Assembly (NCBI GenBank): GCA_038238115.1
Contig: JBBRYB010000001.1
Span: forward strand, 248,001-312,000
Length of the DNA stretch: 64,000 bases
Reading direction: 5' to 3'
From: JBBRYB01 sp038238115
GTDB lineage: Bacteria; Actinomycetota; Actinomycetes; Propionibacteriales; Nocardioidaceae
Positions 33,749 through 43,158 of the stretch are shown piece after piece. The notes beneath the pieces were generated by a model that was not told where the DNA came from, ran no database searches, and saw nothing but the letters and a program-made list of their open reading frames with translations. The position numbers and the translations under genes were made by a program. Position 1 is the stretch's first letter; each line of letters opens with the position of its first letter.

Positions 33749-35251
33749 ATGGCATTCACTCGACGCCAGCTCATTCACCGAGGTGCGGCCACAGGCGTTG
33801 GCCTCGTGACCGCGACGGCCGGGCTCGACGCGGCCGCTGCAACCGGCGCAGACGTATCCTCCCGCGAACCGCACCACGACCCCCGTCCCGATCAGCTCTT
33901 CCCGCCTCTCGAGTCATCCCCTGGCGACCTGCTCGCGCTGCCCCCGGGCTTCTCCTACGAGGCCATCGCGATCTCCGGAGTCACCGACATCCACGACGGC
34001 ACCGGGACGGTCATCGCCAAGACGCCCGAGCGGCCGGACGGGACGGGCGCAGTCCAGGTGCGTCGGGGATACCGGCTGCTCCAGAACCACGAGGCCAGTC
34101 CGGGCAGCACCCAGCCGGTGCCCTTCGTGGACGGCACCGTGTATGACCGAGGCGCCCTGGGTGGCGGTGTCACCGTCATCGAGACCAACCGCAACGGCCG
34201 ACGGCTCTCCGAATGGGTGGGCCTGTCGGGGACGATCAGCAACTGCGCAGGCGGGATCACCCCCTGGGGCTCGTGGCTGACCTGCGAGGAGACCGAGGAC
34301 ACGGCCGGCACGGACACGCTGGAAAAGGACCATGGCTACATCTACGAGGTCTTCGCCGACATTCCGAACAAGCAGTCACCCCTGCCGATCAAGGCCTGGG
34401 GACGCGCTCCCCACGAGGCGGTCGTGGTGGAGCCGAGCCGTGAACGCGTCTACATCACCGAGGACGCCAGCGACCCGACCGGGCTTCTCTACCGTTGGAC
34501 CGCGCCGCGCGGGTACCGGCTCGGACGCTACATCGCCCGTTCACTGGGTGAGCACGACGGCCGTCTCGAGGCGCTCGTCGTCCTCACCGCAGACGGCAGC
34601 GTGCTGCCGGATCTCGCCTACGTGACATCGGCCCAGATCGGCAGGCCGTTCGCCACCCGGTGGTGGCAGGTTCCCGACCGGCAGGCCACCACGACGTCGC
34701 TGCGTTCGCAGCTCGCCGACGGGGAGGTCACCCGCTCCAAGAAGCTCGAGGGCGCGTGGGGCGACGAGCACGGGTTGTACTTCGCCGCCAGCTTCGCGTT
34801 CGAGGAGGGTGACCTACCTGCCGACGCCACCAAGCACGACGGACAGATCTGGTACTACGAGTACCGGTCGCAGACGCTCACGCTGATGGCGTACTTTCCC
34901 TACAACGAACTGCTGCACAGCGAGACCGTCGACGCCGAGACCGGGCTGGGGCTCAGCAGGGACCTGGCGTTCGACGGTCCAGACAACGTGCATGTCTCGC
35001 CCTACGGCAGCCTGATCATCGCTGAGGACGGCAACACTGCCAACCACCTGCTGAGCTGGTCCAAGCAGACCGGTGCGCAGGCTGTGGCGCGCAACCTGAT
35101 CGTGCTGGAGCAGAACACCTCGGGCTTCGATGTCTACGCCGAGATGACCGGGCCGACCTTCTCCCCCGATGGTTCCGTCCTCTTCGGCAACGTGCAGGAG
35201 CCGGGACACTCGTTTGTGATCCGCGGGCCGTGGCGTAGGTATCTCGGGTAG
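33749..35251 (+). CDS. PhoX-family phosphatase (DUF839), Tat-exported
   Basis: 500 residues. Tat signal MAFTRRQLIHRGAATGVG with RRQL, then Ala-rich region; the mature protein has LLQNHE and WLTCEET, motifs of PhoX-like metallophosphatases that release phosphate from organic esters outside the cytoplasm. ATG 33749 follows AGGAGATGG, deciding against the longer frame. The PHO-box-like repeat supports phosphate control. The specific substrate is unknown. Confidence 0.85.
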   Translation: MAFTRRQLIHRGAATGVGLVTATAGLDAAAATGADVSSREPHHDPRPDQLFPPLESSPGDLLALPPGFSYEAIAISGVTDIHDGTGTVIAKTPERPDGTGAVQVRRGYRLLQNHEASPGSTQPVPFVDGTVYDRGALGGGVTVIETNRNGRRLSEWVGLSGTISNCAGGITPWGSWLTCEETEDTAGTDTLEKDHGYIYEVFADIPNKQSPLPIKAWGRAPHEAVVVEPSRERVYITEDASDPTGLLYRWTAPRGYRLGRYIARSLGEHDGRLEALVVLTADGSVLPDLAYVTSAQIGRPFATRWWQVPDRQATTTSLRSQLADGEVTRSKKLEGAWGDEHGLYFAASFAFEEGDLPADATKHDGQIWYYEYRSQTLTLMAYFPYNELLHSETVDAETGLGLSRDLAFDGPDNVHVSPYGSLIIAEDGNTANHLLSWSKQTGAQAVARNLIVLEQNTSGFDVYAEMTGPTFSPDGSVLFGNVQEPGHSFVIRGPWRRYLG

Positions 35252-35276
35252 GTATCGAGCACCACGGCACGGCGGC

Positions 35277-36599
35277 TCAGCCGAGGAGGCGCCGGGCGAC
35301 ATCGAGGTGGAACTCGGCGCCAAGCAGCAGGTCGTCGACGTGGATCCGCTCGTCGCGGTTGTGGTAACCCGCTTCCGCGACGTGCGCCGGCGTCGTACGC
35401 ATCGGCGAGAAGCCGAAAGCGGTGGTTCCGAACGCCTGGCGCAGGTAGACCGAGTCCGTGAATCCGGTGCACAGCGTCGGTAACAGCTGGACCTCAGGGT
35501 CGGTCGACGACATCCACGCCTCACAGGCCTCCCACAGCGGCCCGGACGAGGCGGAGCAGCTGCCGGAGGTCATCGGCTCTGGGAAGGACAGTTCGTAGGG
35601 CACGCCTTCTCCGAGCCGATCACGCACTGCGCGCTCGACCTGCGCCGCAGTCGTGTCAGGCAGGACACGGCAGTCGAGCTCGACCCAGGCGCGCGCCGGC
35701 ATCACGTTGCGTGCCGCGGAGCCGGTAAGCAGCGTTGGCGCCATCGTCGTACCGCAGGTCGCGGGCAGGGCATGCTCGAACAGCGGACTCAGCCGACGGG
35801 CCTGCTCGAGACCCGCGACCAGATCTCCGTCGTACGCGGGTCCGAGCAGCACCGACAGCATGCTGTCCACGACGGCGTGGCCCTCGGGTGTTGGCAGCCC
35901 TGAGCCGATGCGGCTCAGCAGCTCGGCGAGCAGGGGGACGGCGTTGCGCCCCACGGAGGGCATCGACGCATGCCCCGCCTCGCCCACGGCGGCCACCCGG
36001 ACGGGGTAGGTACCCTTCTCGCCCACTGAGACTTCGGCGACAGTTCGGCCGTCCGCCAGGCTGTAATGGACGCCGCCGCCCTCGTTGAGAGCGAAATCGC
36101 ATCGAAGCTCCGGATGCTCGTCGACGAGCCACTTCATCCCCACTGCGGCGCTGCCGTCCTCCTCGTCGGCCACCATGAGTAGCAGCAGGTCGCCCGTTGG
36201 CCGGAACCCTTCGCGCGCCAGCGTCAGAAGGGCAACCGTGCGGATCGCGACCTCGCTCTTCATGTCGAGCGCACCCCGACCGAACAGGTAGCCGTCGTCG
36301 TCGATGACCCCTTCGAACGGCGGGTGCGCCCAGTCGCGAGGATCGGCCGGTACGACGTCGAGGTGGCCCACGAACGCCAGCGTCGGACCGTTACCCGTTC
36401 CGGCGATTCTGGCGACCAGGTTGGCCCGCTCCGGGTCGCGAGCCAGCAGCGCACAGTCGACGTCGTCACCCTCGAGGCGCTCGCGCAACACCTCGGCGGC
36501 CGCGGTCTCGTTGCCGTTGGTCGTGTCGACCCGGATCAGGGTCTGCGCGAGCTCGATGACCTCCGCGTGCAGGAGACGCTGCGACTCAGGCGCCGACAC
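35277..36599 (-). CDS. M20 family metallopeptidase
   Basis: 440 residues. Metal ligands: His/Asp in GHLDVVP, Asp in GRGALDMK, Glu pair in VADEEDG; dimerisation domain in the middle (GHASMPSVGRNAVPLL). This family (acetylornithine deacetylase/ carboxypeptidase-like) hydrolyses amide bonds of small amino-acid derivatives or dipeptides. GTG 36599 lies 9 bp after the preceding small gene, so cotranscription is likely. Confidence 0.9.
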   Translation of the reverse strand: MSAPESQRLLHAEVIELAQTLIRVDTTNGNETAAAEVLRERLEGDDVDCALLARDPERANLVARIAGTGNGPTLAFVGHLDVVPADPRDWAHPPFEGVIDDDGYLFGRGALDMKSEVAIRTVALLTLAREGFRPTGDLLLLMVADEEDGSAAVGMKWLVDEHPELRCDFALNEGGGVHYSLADGRTVAEVSVGEKGTYPVRVAAVGEAGHASMPSVGRNAVPLLAELLSRIGSGLPTPEGHAVVDSMLSVLLGPAYDGDLVAGLEQARRLSPLFEHALPATCGTTMAPTLLTGSAARNVMPARAWVELDCRVLPDTTAAQVERAVRDRLGEGVPYELSFPEPMTSGSCSASSGPLWEACEAWMSSTDPEVQLLPTLCTGFTDSVYLRQAFGTTAFGFSPMRTTPAHVAEAGYHNRDERIHVDDLLLGAEFHLDVARRLLG

Positions 36600-36608
36600 G
36601 ACGAGACG

Positions 36609-36833
36609 TCAGAGTTTGAACAGTTTCGGGTAAGGCGAGGTCAGCCGCTCCTGTCGGGAGCCGAAATCGACAGTCACGGCGATGCCCTCCTCGACGCCGA
36701 CCACTCGACCGAGACCGTAGACATCGTGGCTGACCCGGTCCTGCAGGCGGAAGTTCTCGATCGCAGGCTCAGGCGGTTGGTTGTTGAAGGGGCTGGATGC
36801 CAGGTAGCGCCGACGCACGGCAGGAGGACTCAT
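36609..36833 (-). CDS. Small beta-barrel-like protein, unknown
   Basis: 74 residues with a basic N-terminus and RVSHDVYGLGRVVGVEEGIAVTVDFG, which resembles the short Tudor-like (DUF3553) domain seen at UvrD/PcrA C-termini. ATG 36833 is 7 nt after CATACT, so leaderless. Cotranscribed with the downstream M20 peptidase gene. Confidence 0.7.
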   Translation of the reverse strand: MSPPAVRRRYLASSPFNNQPPEPAIENFRLQDRVSHDVYGLGRVVGVEEGIAVTVDFGSRQERLTSPYPKLFKL

Positions 36834-36840
36834 TACCCCC

Positions 36841-36846
36841 AGTATG
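36841..36846 (-). promoter_or_regulatory. -10 of small gene / M20 operon
   Basis: CATACT on the minus strand, 7 nt before ATG 36833: leaderless spacing. Confidence 0.45.
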
Positions 36847-36957
36847 CCCCCTGCAGCCAACTCGGGACCACTCCACAGACCGAACGCCGGCCGGCTCGGA
36901 CGCCGCTGTGGAGGAGGCGGCACGCTGGGTCCGGGCAGGCAGGGGGGCCTGCGCGCA

Positions 36958-36996
36958 CCAGGTAGGTGGCCTGCCCCCACCAGGTAGGTGGCCCGC
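36958..36996. repeat. Short direct repeat after the alkB gene
   Basis: CCAGGTAGGTGGCC occurs twice, 22 bp apart, in a C-rich stretch. It may form part of a transcript end for the alkB-like gene; no T-tract. Confidence 0.4.
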
Positions 36997-37029
36997 GGCC
37001 GAGCGGCGGCCCCGGACGCGGACTCGCTG

Positions 37030-37704
37030 CTACCGCACGCCTCGAGGGCGAAACTGCACGCTGATCCGGGGCCCGACCGCGCGGGTTGTCTTGGGGATGG
37101 CGTGCTCCCAGGTGCGCTGGCATGAGCCGCCCATCACGATCAGGTCACCGTGGCCCAGGGCGAAGCCGATTCTCTGTCCCCCCAAACGCGGTCTCAGCAG
37201 CAGCCGCCGCGCCTCGCCCAACGACACGATGGCCACCATCGTGTCCTCCGTCTTGCTGCGCCCGATCGTGTCGCCGTGCCAGGCCACGCTGTCGCGGCCG
37301 TCGCGGTAGAAGCACAGGCCTGCGGTGCGGAACGGTTCGCCGAGCTCGGCGTGGTAGTGCTCGCTCAGGGCGGTCCTCGCCTCCACGAGAAGCGGGTCGG
37401 GAAGCTCGTCGTCTTCGCCGTACCAGCTGAGCAGGCGAGGTACGTCCACGACGCGCTCGTACATCTGACGACGCTCGGCGTGCCAGGGGACGCTTTCGGC
37501 CAGCTTCACGAAGAGCTCGTCGGAGCCCAGGACCCAGCCGGGCAGCACGTCGACCCAGGCACCGCGGCTCAGTGGTGTGCGCTGGACGCGACCACGGAGC
37601 CCGGCGAGCGAGCTGACGGCGGCCGGCACCTCCGCGTCAAGCGCGGCGTCGCACGTCGGGTCGAGCGGCGCGTCGAGGAGGGACCCCTGGAAGTGCATCG
37701 TCAT
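37030..37704 (-). CDS. AlkB-family 2-oxoglutarate/Fe(II) dioxygenase
   Basis: 224 residues. Iron ligands: His and Asp in AWHGD, His in WEHAIPK; oxoglutarate arginine in RISVQFRPR. The middle of the protein (SWYGEDDELPDPLL, RTAGLCFYRDGRDSVAWHGD) matches ALKBH2/3-like bacterial AlkB proteins, which remove alkyl groups from DNA or RNA bases. ATG 37704 is 6 nt after TACAGT without a Shine-Dalgarno sequence, so leaderless. No ada or alkA neighbour. Confidence 0.9.
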   Translation of the reverse strand: MTMHFQGSLLDAPLDPTCDAALDAEVPAAVSSLAGLRGRVQRTPLSRGAWVDVLPGWVLGSDELFVKLAESVPWHAERRQMYERVVDVPRLLSWYGEDDELPDPLLVEARTALSEHYHAELGEPFRTAGLCFYRDGRDSVAWHGDTIGRSKTEDTMVAIVSLGEARRLLLRPRLGGQRIGFALGHGDLIVMGGSCQRTWEHAIPKTTRAVGPRISVQFRPRGVR

Positions 37705-37710
37705 ACCTCG

Positions 37711-37716
37711 ACTGTA
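37711..37716 (-). promoter_or_regulatory. -10 of alkB-like gene
   Basis: TACAGT on the minus strand, 6 nt before ATG 37704. Confidence 0.5.
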
Positions 37717-37736
37717 CGGGTAATCGAACGCATGTT

Positions 37737-38534
37737 CTAGTCTCTTGCTACGTTGTCCAGCTCGCCGAGGTCACCAACCGCGAAGCGGTGGTGCTCGCAC
37801 TCCTCCTTCATCACCGCGCCAAGACACTCTCCGACCGAGCGCGGTTCCTCGGGATAACCGGGCGCCGGCGCGCGCGTGCATATCCTCGTCAGATCGGCGT
37901 CGGTGAGACCGTCGACGATGCCGCGCACCAGCGCCATGCGGTCGGCGCGCACCGACATCGTCTCTGCGTAGGACGGACGCACGTCGAGGTCCATGCCGAG
38001 CGCCGCCGCGTCAGCGGGCGCATAGGCGGTTTGCGTGAGGCCGAGGCGGTGGTAGGGCATCGGCTCGTCGAGGACCGTGCGACTCGCCCAGGAGTCGGTG
38101 ATGAAGGTGAGATGGCGCAGCGTCTCGACGAACGACCACTCGTCGTCGACCCGAACCCATCGAGCCGCTTCGGGCAGCAGCTCGGCGCGGGCAACCGTGT
38201 CCGACCAGAGCCGTTCGATCGTGTCCCACATCGCGCGGTAGTCGGCGGCCGTCTGCATCTGCCGTAGCTGGACACGTTCAGGACGTCGCCGGTCAAGCTC
38301 GGACTCCACGAACGCCGTGACGTCAACGTCGTTGACGACGAAGTGACTGACGTATCCGGACATGTTGACGTCCACGAGCCATGAGTCGACGATCTTGACC
38401 TGGCTCATGTCGCAGTCGAGGAACCTCGCGCCAGTGAGGTCGGCGACAGTGAACCTCGCGCCGCGGAACGCGTCGTTGTTGCCGTCGTCGTGATAACCCG
38501 CCGACCACCGATGAGGACCGTACTGCGCTGTCAT
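37737..38534 (-). CDS. DinB family protein with N-terminal pentapeptide repeats
   Basis: 265 residues. Residues 20-60 contain pentapeptide-like repeats (AFRGARFTVADLTGARFLDCD); the rest is a four-helix DinB-like domain (metal-binding, e.g. HLTFITDSW and EECEHHRFAVGDL). The same fusion occurs in other actinobacteria. ATG 38534 is preferred to 38594, since the added residues are not conserved in type. Function unknown; possible thiol-dependent enzyme. Confidence 0.85.
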   Translation of the reverse strand: MTAQYGPHRWSAGYHDDGNNDAFRGARFTVADLTGARFLDCDMSQVKIVDSWLVDVNMSGYVSHFVVNDVDVTAFVESELDRRRPERVQLRQMQTAADYRAMWDTIERLWSDTVARAELLPEAARWVRVDDEWSFVETLRHLTFITDSWASRTVLDEPMPYHRLGLTQTAYAPADAAALGMDLDVRPSYAETMSVRADRMALVRGIVDGLTDADLTRICTRAPAPGYPEEPRSVGECLGAVMKEECEHHRFAVGDLGELDNVARD

Positions 38535-38689
38535 CTCGCCATTATTCACCGTCGATCGACGCGTGCGTTCAGGCGAAGCTTCCCGACCCGCCACCAGTGG
38601 TCGTCAGCTCCGTCGACGGCATGGAAGCCGGCTAGCAGGGTACGGCACGCGCAACAGCCTGTGCTGCCCGATCGCGACCTGACGAAAGA

Positions 38690-38813
38690 TTCTCGACCTG
38701 GGTGCCAAGCGCGTGGACATCGTCGACTCGGCCCCGATCCTGGCATGATGCTCCTGCAGTTCCGCGATCCCGGCGGCAACGCGCTGGAGCTCACCGACCG
38801 GCACGCCAGTTGA
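38690..38813 (+). pseudogene. Decayed VOC/glyoxalase-like gene remnant
   Basis: Frame 1 reads ILDLGAKRVDIVDSAPILA then stops; frame 2, overlapping, reads MMLLQFRDPGGNALELTDRHAS to a stop at 38813. Together they match the last part of VOC proteins (LGA.RVD ... DP.GN...L), separated by a frameshift. No N-terminal half is visible upstream. Confidence 0.55.
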
Positions 38814-38846
38814 CCCATCCAGACGACAGAAACGGGAGCCCAGCCG

Positions 38847-39809
38847 ATGCGTGGAGCATTGCGACGCGGCCTGATCGCGGGAGCGGTCGGCACGACGGTC
38901 CTCAACACCGTCACCTACCTCGACCAGGCGCTGCGTGGACGCTCCCCCAGCGACATACCGTCGCGCGTCGTCGGGGCCATCGCCGATGGCGTGGGCCACG
39001 ACATCCCGGGACGCGGCGAGGTTCGTGACAATCGGCGGTCTGCCCTCGGCGCGCTGAGCGGCATCGCCACTGGTCTCGGAGTCGGGGCGGCGGCCAGTGC
39101 CGCACGCGCGGTCGGCTTCCGGATGCCGGCGCCCCTGGAGGCGATCGCCACGGGAGCGGTCGCGATGGCGGCGAGCGACGTACCGGCCGTGGCGCTCGGC
39201 GTCAGCGACCCGGGGACCTGGCCCCCGACCTCGTGGGTCAGCGACGTCGCCCCGCATCTGGCATACGGGATCGCCACCCGATACATGCTCGGCCGCCAGG
39301 AGTCGCAAGCGCCACCGGCACACGCGCTGACTCCGCTCCGGCGGCCGTCGCTGGGCCTCGTCGTCCGTTCGGCCCTGCTCGGAGCTGCGAGCGGCGGGCG
39401 AAGCTCCCTCGGGTTGGTTGCGCCGCTGCTCACCACTCCTGCGGCGACCGGCCGGCTCCGACCGGCCACTGGGCGCGTTGGCTCGTCGGTGGGCGCCCTC
39501 ATGCTGGGCAAGGAGCTCGTCGTCGACAAGCTGCCGACTACGATCAGCCGACTCGAGCCCCCGGCACTGGCTGCGCGTCTGGTCTCCGGATCTGCCGGTG
39601 CTTCGCTTCTCGCCCGTCGCGAGCGCTCCACGACGACGCTGCCGGCGATCTTCGGCGCGGCGGGAGCTGTCGCCGGCTCGTACGGCGGTGCTGCCTGGCG
39701 CGCCTGGGCTGTCGACGCAATGCCCGACTGGCAGGCAGCGCTCATCGAGGACTCCGCCGCGCTCCTTCTCGCCGCGGCCGCGTGCCTGCCGCAGCGTCAC
39801 GCTCTTTGA
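38847..39809 (+). CDS. Membrane protein, unknown; C-terminal half DUF4126-like
   Basis: 320 residues, Ala/Gly-rich helices. The second half (RSALLGAASGGRSSLGLVAPLL ... GKELVVDKLPTTISRLEPPALAARLVSG) resembles DUF4126-type proteins; the first half (LNTVTYLDQALRGRSPSDIPSR) is a separate conserved actinobacterial segment. GGGAG lies upstream of ATG 38847. Function unknown. Confidence 0.75.
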   Translation: MRGALRRGLIAGAVGTTVLNTVTYLDQALRGRSPSDIPSRVVGAIADGVGHDIPGRGEVRDNRRSALGALSGIATGLGVGAAASAARAVGFRMPAPLEAIATGAVAMAASDVPAVALGVSDPGTWPPTSWVSDVAPHLAYGIATRYMLGRQESQAPPAHALTPLRRPSLGLVVRSALLGAASGGRSSLGLVAPLLTTPAATGRLRPATGRVGSSVGALMLGKELVVDKLPTTISRLEPPALAARLVSGSAGASLLARRERSTTTLPAIFGAAGAVAGSYGGAAWRAWAVDAMPDWQAALIEDSAALLLAAAACLPQRHAL

Positions 39810-40117
39810 GGAGGCTGCGCAGGCGGCCCGACCCGACGGACCACTCACCCGCGTCGAGGAGCCAACGTGTCGTGTCAAGGGTCAACGTGTCCCGCCGAGG
39901 CGTCAACTCGCTTTCGCCATCGCGCCGGCCTCTTCCGCGACTCCTTTGACTCCTCGGTCGGACCACTGAACTATCAGCGAGTCGCGGCGAGCAACCGCGA
40001 CGAGTCCGGGCGGGTCTCGGCGGCGCGGCCTCGTGAGCACTCTCAGCACAGTGGCGGCAAAGGCGGCTTGAAGCCCGGTACGGTGAAGAGCGAACTTACG
40101 TCAAGGGGTGATGGCCG
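39810..40117. other. Intergenic region, no gene
   Basis: 308 bp. It contains the nonamer CAACGTGTC twice (near 39862 and 39883) and related GTCAA hexamers, possibly operator half-sites, but no gene I can support. A minus-strand frame (39742-39966) overlaps the preceding gene and looks spurious. Confidence 0.35.
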
Positions 40118-40744
40118 GTGAGTGAGCGGGACGGGCTCGACCAGGAGGGCCGGCTGCGGCGGGCGGCAGTCACCGCGGCCAACCAGCAGCCGCCCGAGCC
40201 ACCGCAACTGCCGGAGGAGCCCGAGGAGCCGGAGGGCGCCTCGTGGCGCAGCCAGCGCTGGGAGCAGCAGGCGCTGTGGGTGGACCTCCAGATCCGTCTG
40301 GCGATGGAGCGCGGCGACTTCGACAACCTCCCGGGTGCCGGCAAACCAATCCGCGGCCTGGGGGAGACGCATGACCCCGACTGGTGGGTCAAGAACCTCA
40401 TTGAGCGTGAGCAGATCACCGCCGTCCTGCCGGCAGCTCTGGCGCTCCGCAAGGAAGATGCCGAGCTCGACGCACAGCTCGACCGCGAGATGACCGAGGC
40501 AGGTGTACGTCGGATCATCACAGACTTCAACCAGCGCGTCGTCGAGGCCCGGCGCCAGCTGCTGGGCGGTCCGCCCGTGGTCACACCCACCCGCGACGCC
40601 GACCAGCAGGTCACGAACTGGCGTGCTCGCCGCACCGAGCGGCGCGAACGACTGCGCAGCCGGCGTGAGCAGCTCACCTCACCTGAGGGCGGCACCGAAC
40701 CCCATCCGCGACCACGACGCCGGTGGTGGCATCGGAGCCGGTGA
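40118..40744 (+). CDS. DUF1992 (DnaJC28-like) protein
   Basis: 208 residues. The DUF1992 core WVDLQIRLAMERGDFDNLPGAGKPI is intact; flanks are acidic N-terminally and basic C-terminally (RRRWWHRSR). Function unknown. Start GTG 40118. Confidence 0.88.
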   Translation: MSERDGLDQEGRLRRAAVTAANQQPPEPPQLPEEPEEPEGASWRSQRWEQQALWVDLQIRLAMERGDFDNLPGAGKPIRGLGETHDPDWWVKNLIEREQITAVLPAALALRKEDAELDAQLDREMTEAGVRRIITDFNQRVVEARRQLLGGPPVVTPTRDADQQVTNWRARRTERRERLRSRREQLTSPEGGTEPHPRPRRRWWHRSR

Positions 40745-40842
40745 TCCGCCGCTGGCCCACGTGAAGGCTGTCGGCGGTCCGGGCCACAATGTTGCTGATG
40801 TCGCCGGGCACCGGGTCTGGCGGCCTGTGTCCGGAGGCAGCC

Positions 40843-41235
40843 ATGGACTGCAAGATCGAGCTCATCTTTGTGCCGGTTACCGATGTCGACAGGGCCATCG
40901 AGTTCTACGTCGACAAGGTGGGGTTCACGTTGGACATCCAGGCCCGCGTCGATGAAAACATCAGGTTCGTCCAGGTCACGCCGCCCACGTCGGATTGCTC
41001 GATCGCGTTCGGGGAGGGCATCACCGACATGACCCCGGGGACGCAGAACAGCATTCAGGCGGTCGTACCCGACGCCGAGGCGGCGCGGCAACAGCTTCTC
41101 GACAGCGGCGTCGACGCGCCCGAGGTCGAGACGCTTGCGTGGGGCTCCTTCACCTCGTTCAGCGACCCCGACGGGAACACCTGGACCCTGCAGCAGCTTC
41201 CGCCTCCGGGGTCGTACGACACGGAGCAGGACTGA
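40843..41235 (+). CDS. VOC family protein
   Basis: 130 residues, single vicinal-oxygen-chelate fold (glyoxalase/bleomycin resistance type): IELIFVPVTDVDRAIEFYVDKVGF and FSDPDGNTWTLQQLP. ATG 40843 has GGAG 6 nt upstream. An upstream ATG at 40798 is possible, 7 nt after CACAAT as for a leaderless message. Confidence 0.85.
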   Translation: MDCKIELIFVPVTDVDRAIEFYVDKVGFTLDIQARVDENIRFVQVTPPTSDCSIAFGEGITDMTPGTQNSIQAVVPDAEAARQQLLDSGVDAPEVETLAWGSFTSFSDPDGNTWTLQQLPPPGSYDTEQD

Positions 41236-41484
41236 GTTCGGGCAGCGCCGGTGCGGCAATCCCGAGAAGGACCGGCACGGCGACGACCTCGACCAGCCGC
41301 GAAACGGCACCCGGCGCGATCCTTGTGGCAGCGGCTGTGAGCCGACAGCCCGACCGACTCGCGTTCCACGCGCTCGCTCGCTTGAGTGCAGAGCCGGTGC
41401 CTCACTCGGTCAGAACGAGCCGGCGCCCACCTCGATGAGCCCCCGTACCGCATTCCGGGTCGTCCTTGCCCACGGCAGCCATCG

Positions 41485-42861
41485 TCAACTGTGGGCTATG
41501 TCGGTGAAGCGAGAGTAGTGACCCTGGAATGCGAGCACGAGATCCTTGATCGGGCCGTTGCGGTGCTTGGCGACAATGAGGTCGGCTTCGCCCTGACGTG
41601 ACTCCCTGTCATAGACGTCCTCGCGGTGAAGCAGGATCACCAGGTCGCTGTCTTGCTCGAGCGACCCGCTCTCGCGCAGGTCGGACAGCAGTGGTCGCTT
41701 GGACGTGCGCTGCTCGGAGCCGCGGTTGAGCTGAGAGATGGCGACGACCGGTACGTCGAGCTCCTTGGCCAGCAGCTTGATCTGGCGGGAAAACTCCGAC
41801 ACCTCGAGCTGGCGGGACTCGACCTTCTTGCCCGACGTCATCAGCTGGAGGTAGTCGACGACGATGAGGCGCAGGTCGTGCCGCTGCTTGAGCCGCCGCG
41901 CCTTGGCGCGGATCTCCATCATCGTCATGTTGGGCGAGTCGTCGATGAACAGCGGCGCCTCCGACACCTCCCCCATCTTGCGTACCAGCTTGTTCCAGTC
42001 GTCGTCGCTCATCTTGCCGTTGCGCATGTGGTTGAGCGGAATCTTGGCTTCGGCCGACAACAGCCGCATCGTGATCTCCGTGCGGCTCATCTCCAGGGAG
42101 AAGATGACGCTGGCCAGGCGGTGCTTGATCGACGCGGCGCGGGCGATGTCAAGGCCGAGCGTCGACTTGCCCATGGCCGGTCTGGCCGCCAGGATCACCA
42201 TCTGTCCGCCGTGCAGACCGTTCGTGAGATCGTCGAGCTCCGCGAACCCGGTGGGAACGCCCGCCATCGACCCGTCGCGATTTCCGATCGCCTCGAGCTC
42301 GTCGATCGTCAGCTCCATGATGTCGGCGAGCGGCGCATAGTCCTCTGAGGTGCGCTTGTCGGTGACGCTGTAGACCTCAGCCTGCGCCTGGTCGACCACG
42401 TCGTCGACCTGGCCCTCGGCGGCGTACCCGATCTGGACGATCTTCGTGCCGGCGTCGACAAGCCGCCTCAGGATTGCCTTCTCTCGCACGATCCCCGCGT
42501 AGTAGCCCGCGTTGGCAGCGACCGGGACGCCAGCGACGAGCGTGTGCAGGTAGGGCGCCCCGCCGACTCTGGCGACGTCACCAGCTCGGGTCAGCTCGGC
42601 CGCGACCGTGATCGCATCCGCGGGTTCACCCCGGCCGTAGAGGTCGAGCACCGCGTCGAAGATCAGCTCGTGCGCCGGCCGGTAGAAGTCGACACCGCGC
42701 AACACCTCGACCACGTCGGCGATGGCGTCCTTGCTGAGCAACATCGCCCCGATCACCGACTGCTCCGCGTCGACATCCTGCGGAGGAATGCGGCTCGACG
42801 GCCCCTCGCGTCCGTAGTCGTCGGGAACCGAGTGCGGCCCGTGCAAGTCGGCGACGGTCAC
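41485..42861 (-). CDS. dnaB: Replicative DNA helicase
   Basis: 458 residues, full length without intein. N-terminal domain from PPQDVDAEQSVIGAMLLSKDAIADV; RecA-like domain with Walker A ARPAMGKST, Walker B LIVVDYLQLM, and DLRESGSLEQDSDLVILLHR. Hexameric helicase unwinding DNA at the fork. GAAGGAG precedes GTG 42861. Its neighbourhood with rplI, rpsR, ssb, rpsF is typical of actinobacterial regions near oriC. Confidence 0.97.
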   Translation of the reverse strand: MTVADLHGPHSVPDDYGREGPSSRIPPQDVDAEQSVIGAMLLSKDAIADVVEVLRGVDFYRPAHELIFDAVLDLYGRGEPADAITVAAELTRAGDVARVGGAPYLHTLVAGVPVAANAGYYAGIVREKAILRRLVDAGTKIVQIGYAAEGQVDDVVDQAQAEVYSVTDKRTSEDYAPLADIMELTIDELEAIGNRDGSMAGVPTGFAELDDLTNGLHGGQMVILAARPAMGKSTLGLDIARAASIKHRLASVIFSLEMSRTEITMRLLSAEAKIPLNHMRNGKMSDDDWNKLVRKMGEVSEAPLFIDDSPNMTMMEIRAKARRLKQRHDLRLIVVDYLQLMTSGKKVESRQLEVSEFSRQIKLLAKELDVPVVAISQLNRGSEQRTSKRPLLSDLRESGSLEQDSDLVILLHREDVYDRESRQGEADLIVAKHRNGPIKDLVLAFQGHYSRFTDIAHS

Positions 42862-43158
42862 GAATCTCCTTCGACTCCTCGAGGGTGTTGCGATGACTGC
42901 GAGGCTAGGGGCCGGCGCCGACAGTTCCGGGTGCGTGACGACTCGAGGAGGGACGCTACGGGGCCACCGGGTCTACGCCAAGCCTGCTGTCAACAGTGCC
43001 TGTGCAGGACCGGGCTTCTCCTGTGGAAATCGCCGCCGATGACGTGCACAGCCTGGGGAAACATCGGTGGACATCCGAGAGCAGCGCCGCGCCGGCCCGC
43101 CGCTGACCTGCCCCGATGCGCGTGCCCAGGTGTGGACCCAAGAAACTTCTCCCTCACA

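Noticed and set aside
41236..41484. Possible small gene between VOC and dnaB
   Set aside because: Frames lack start signals and family similarity.
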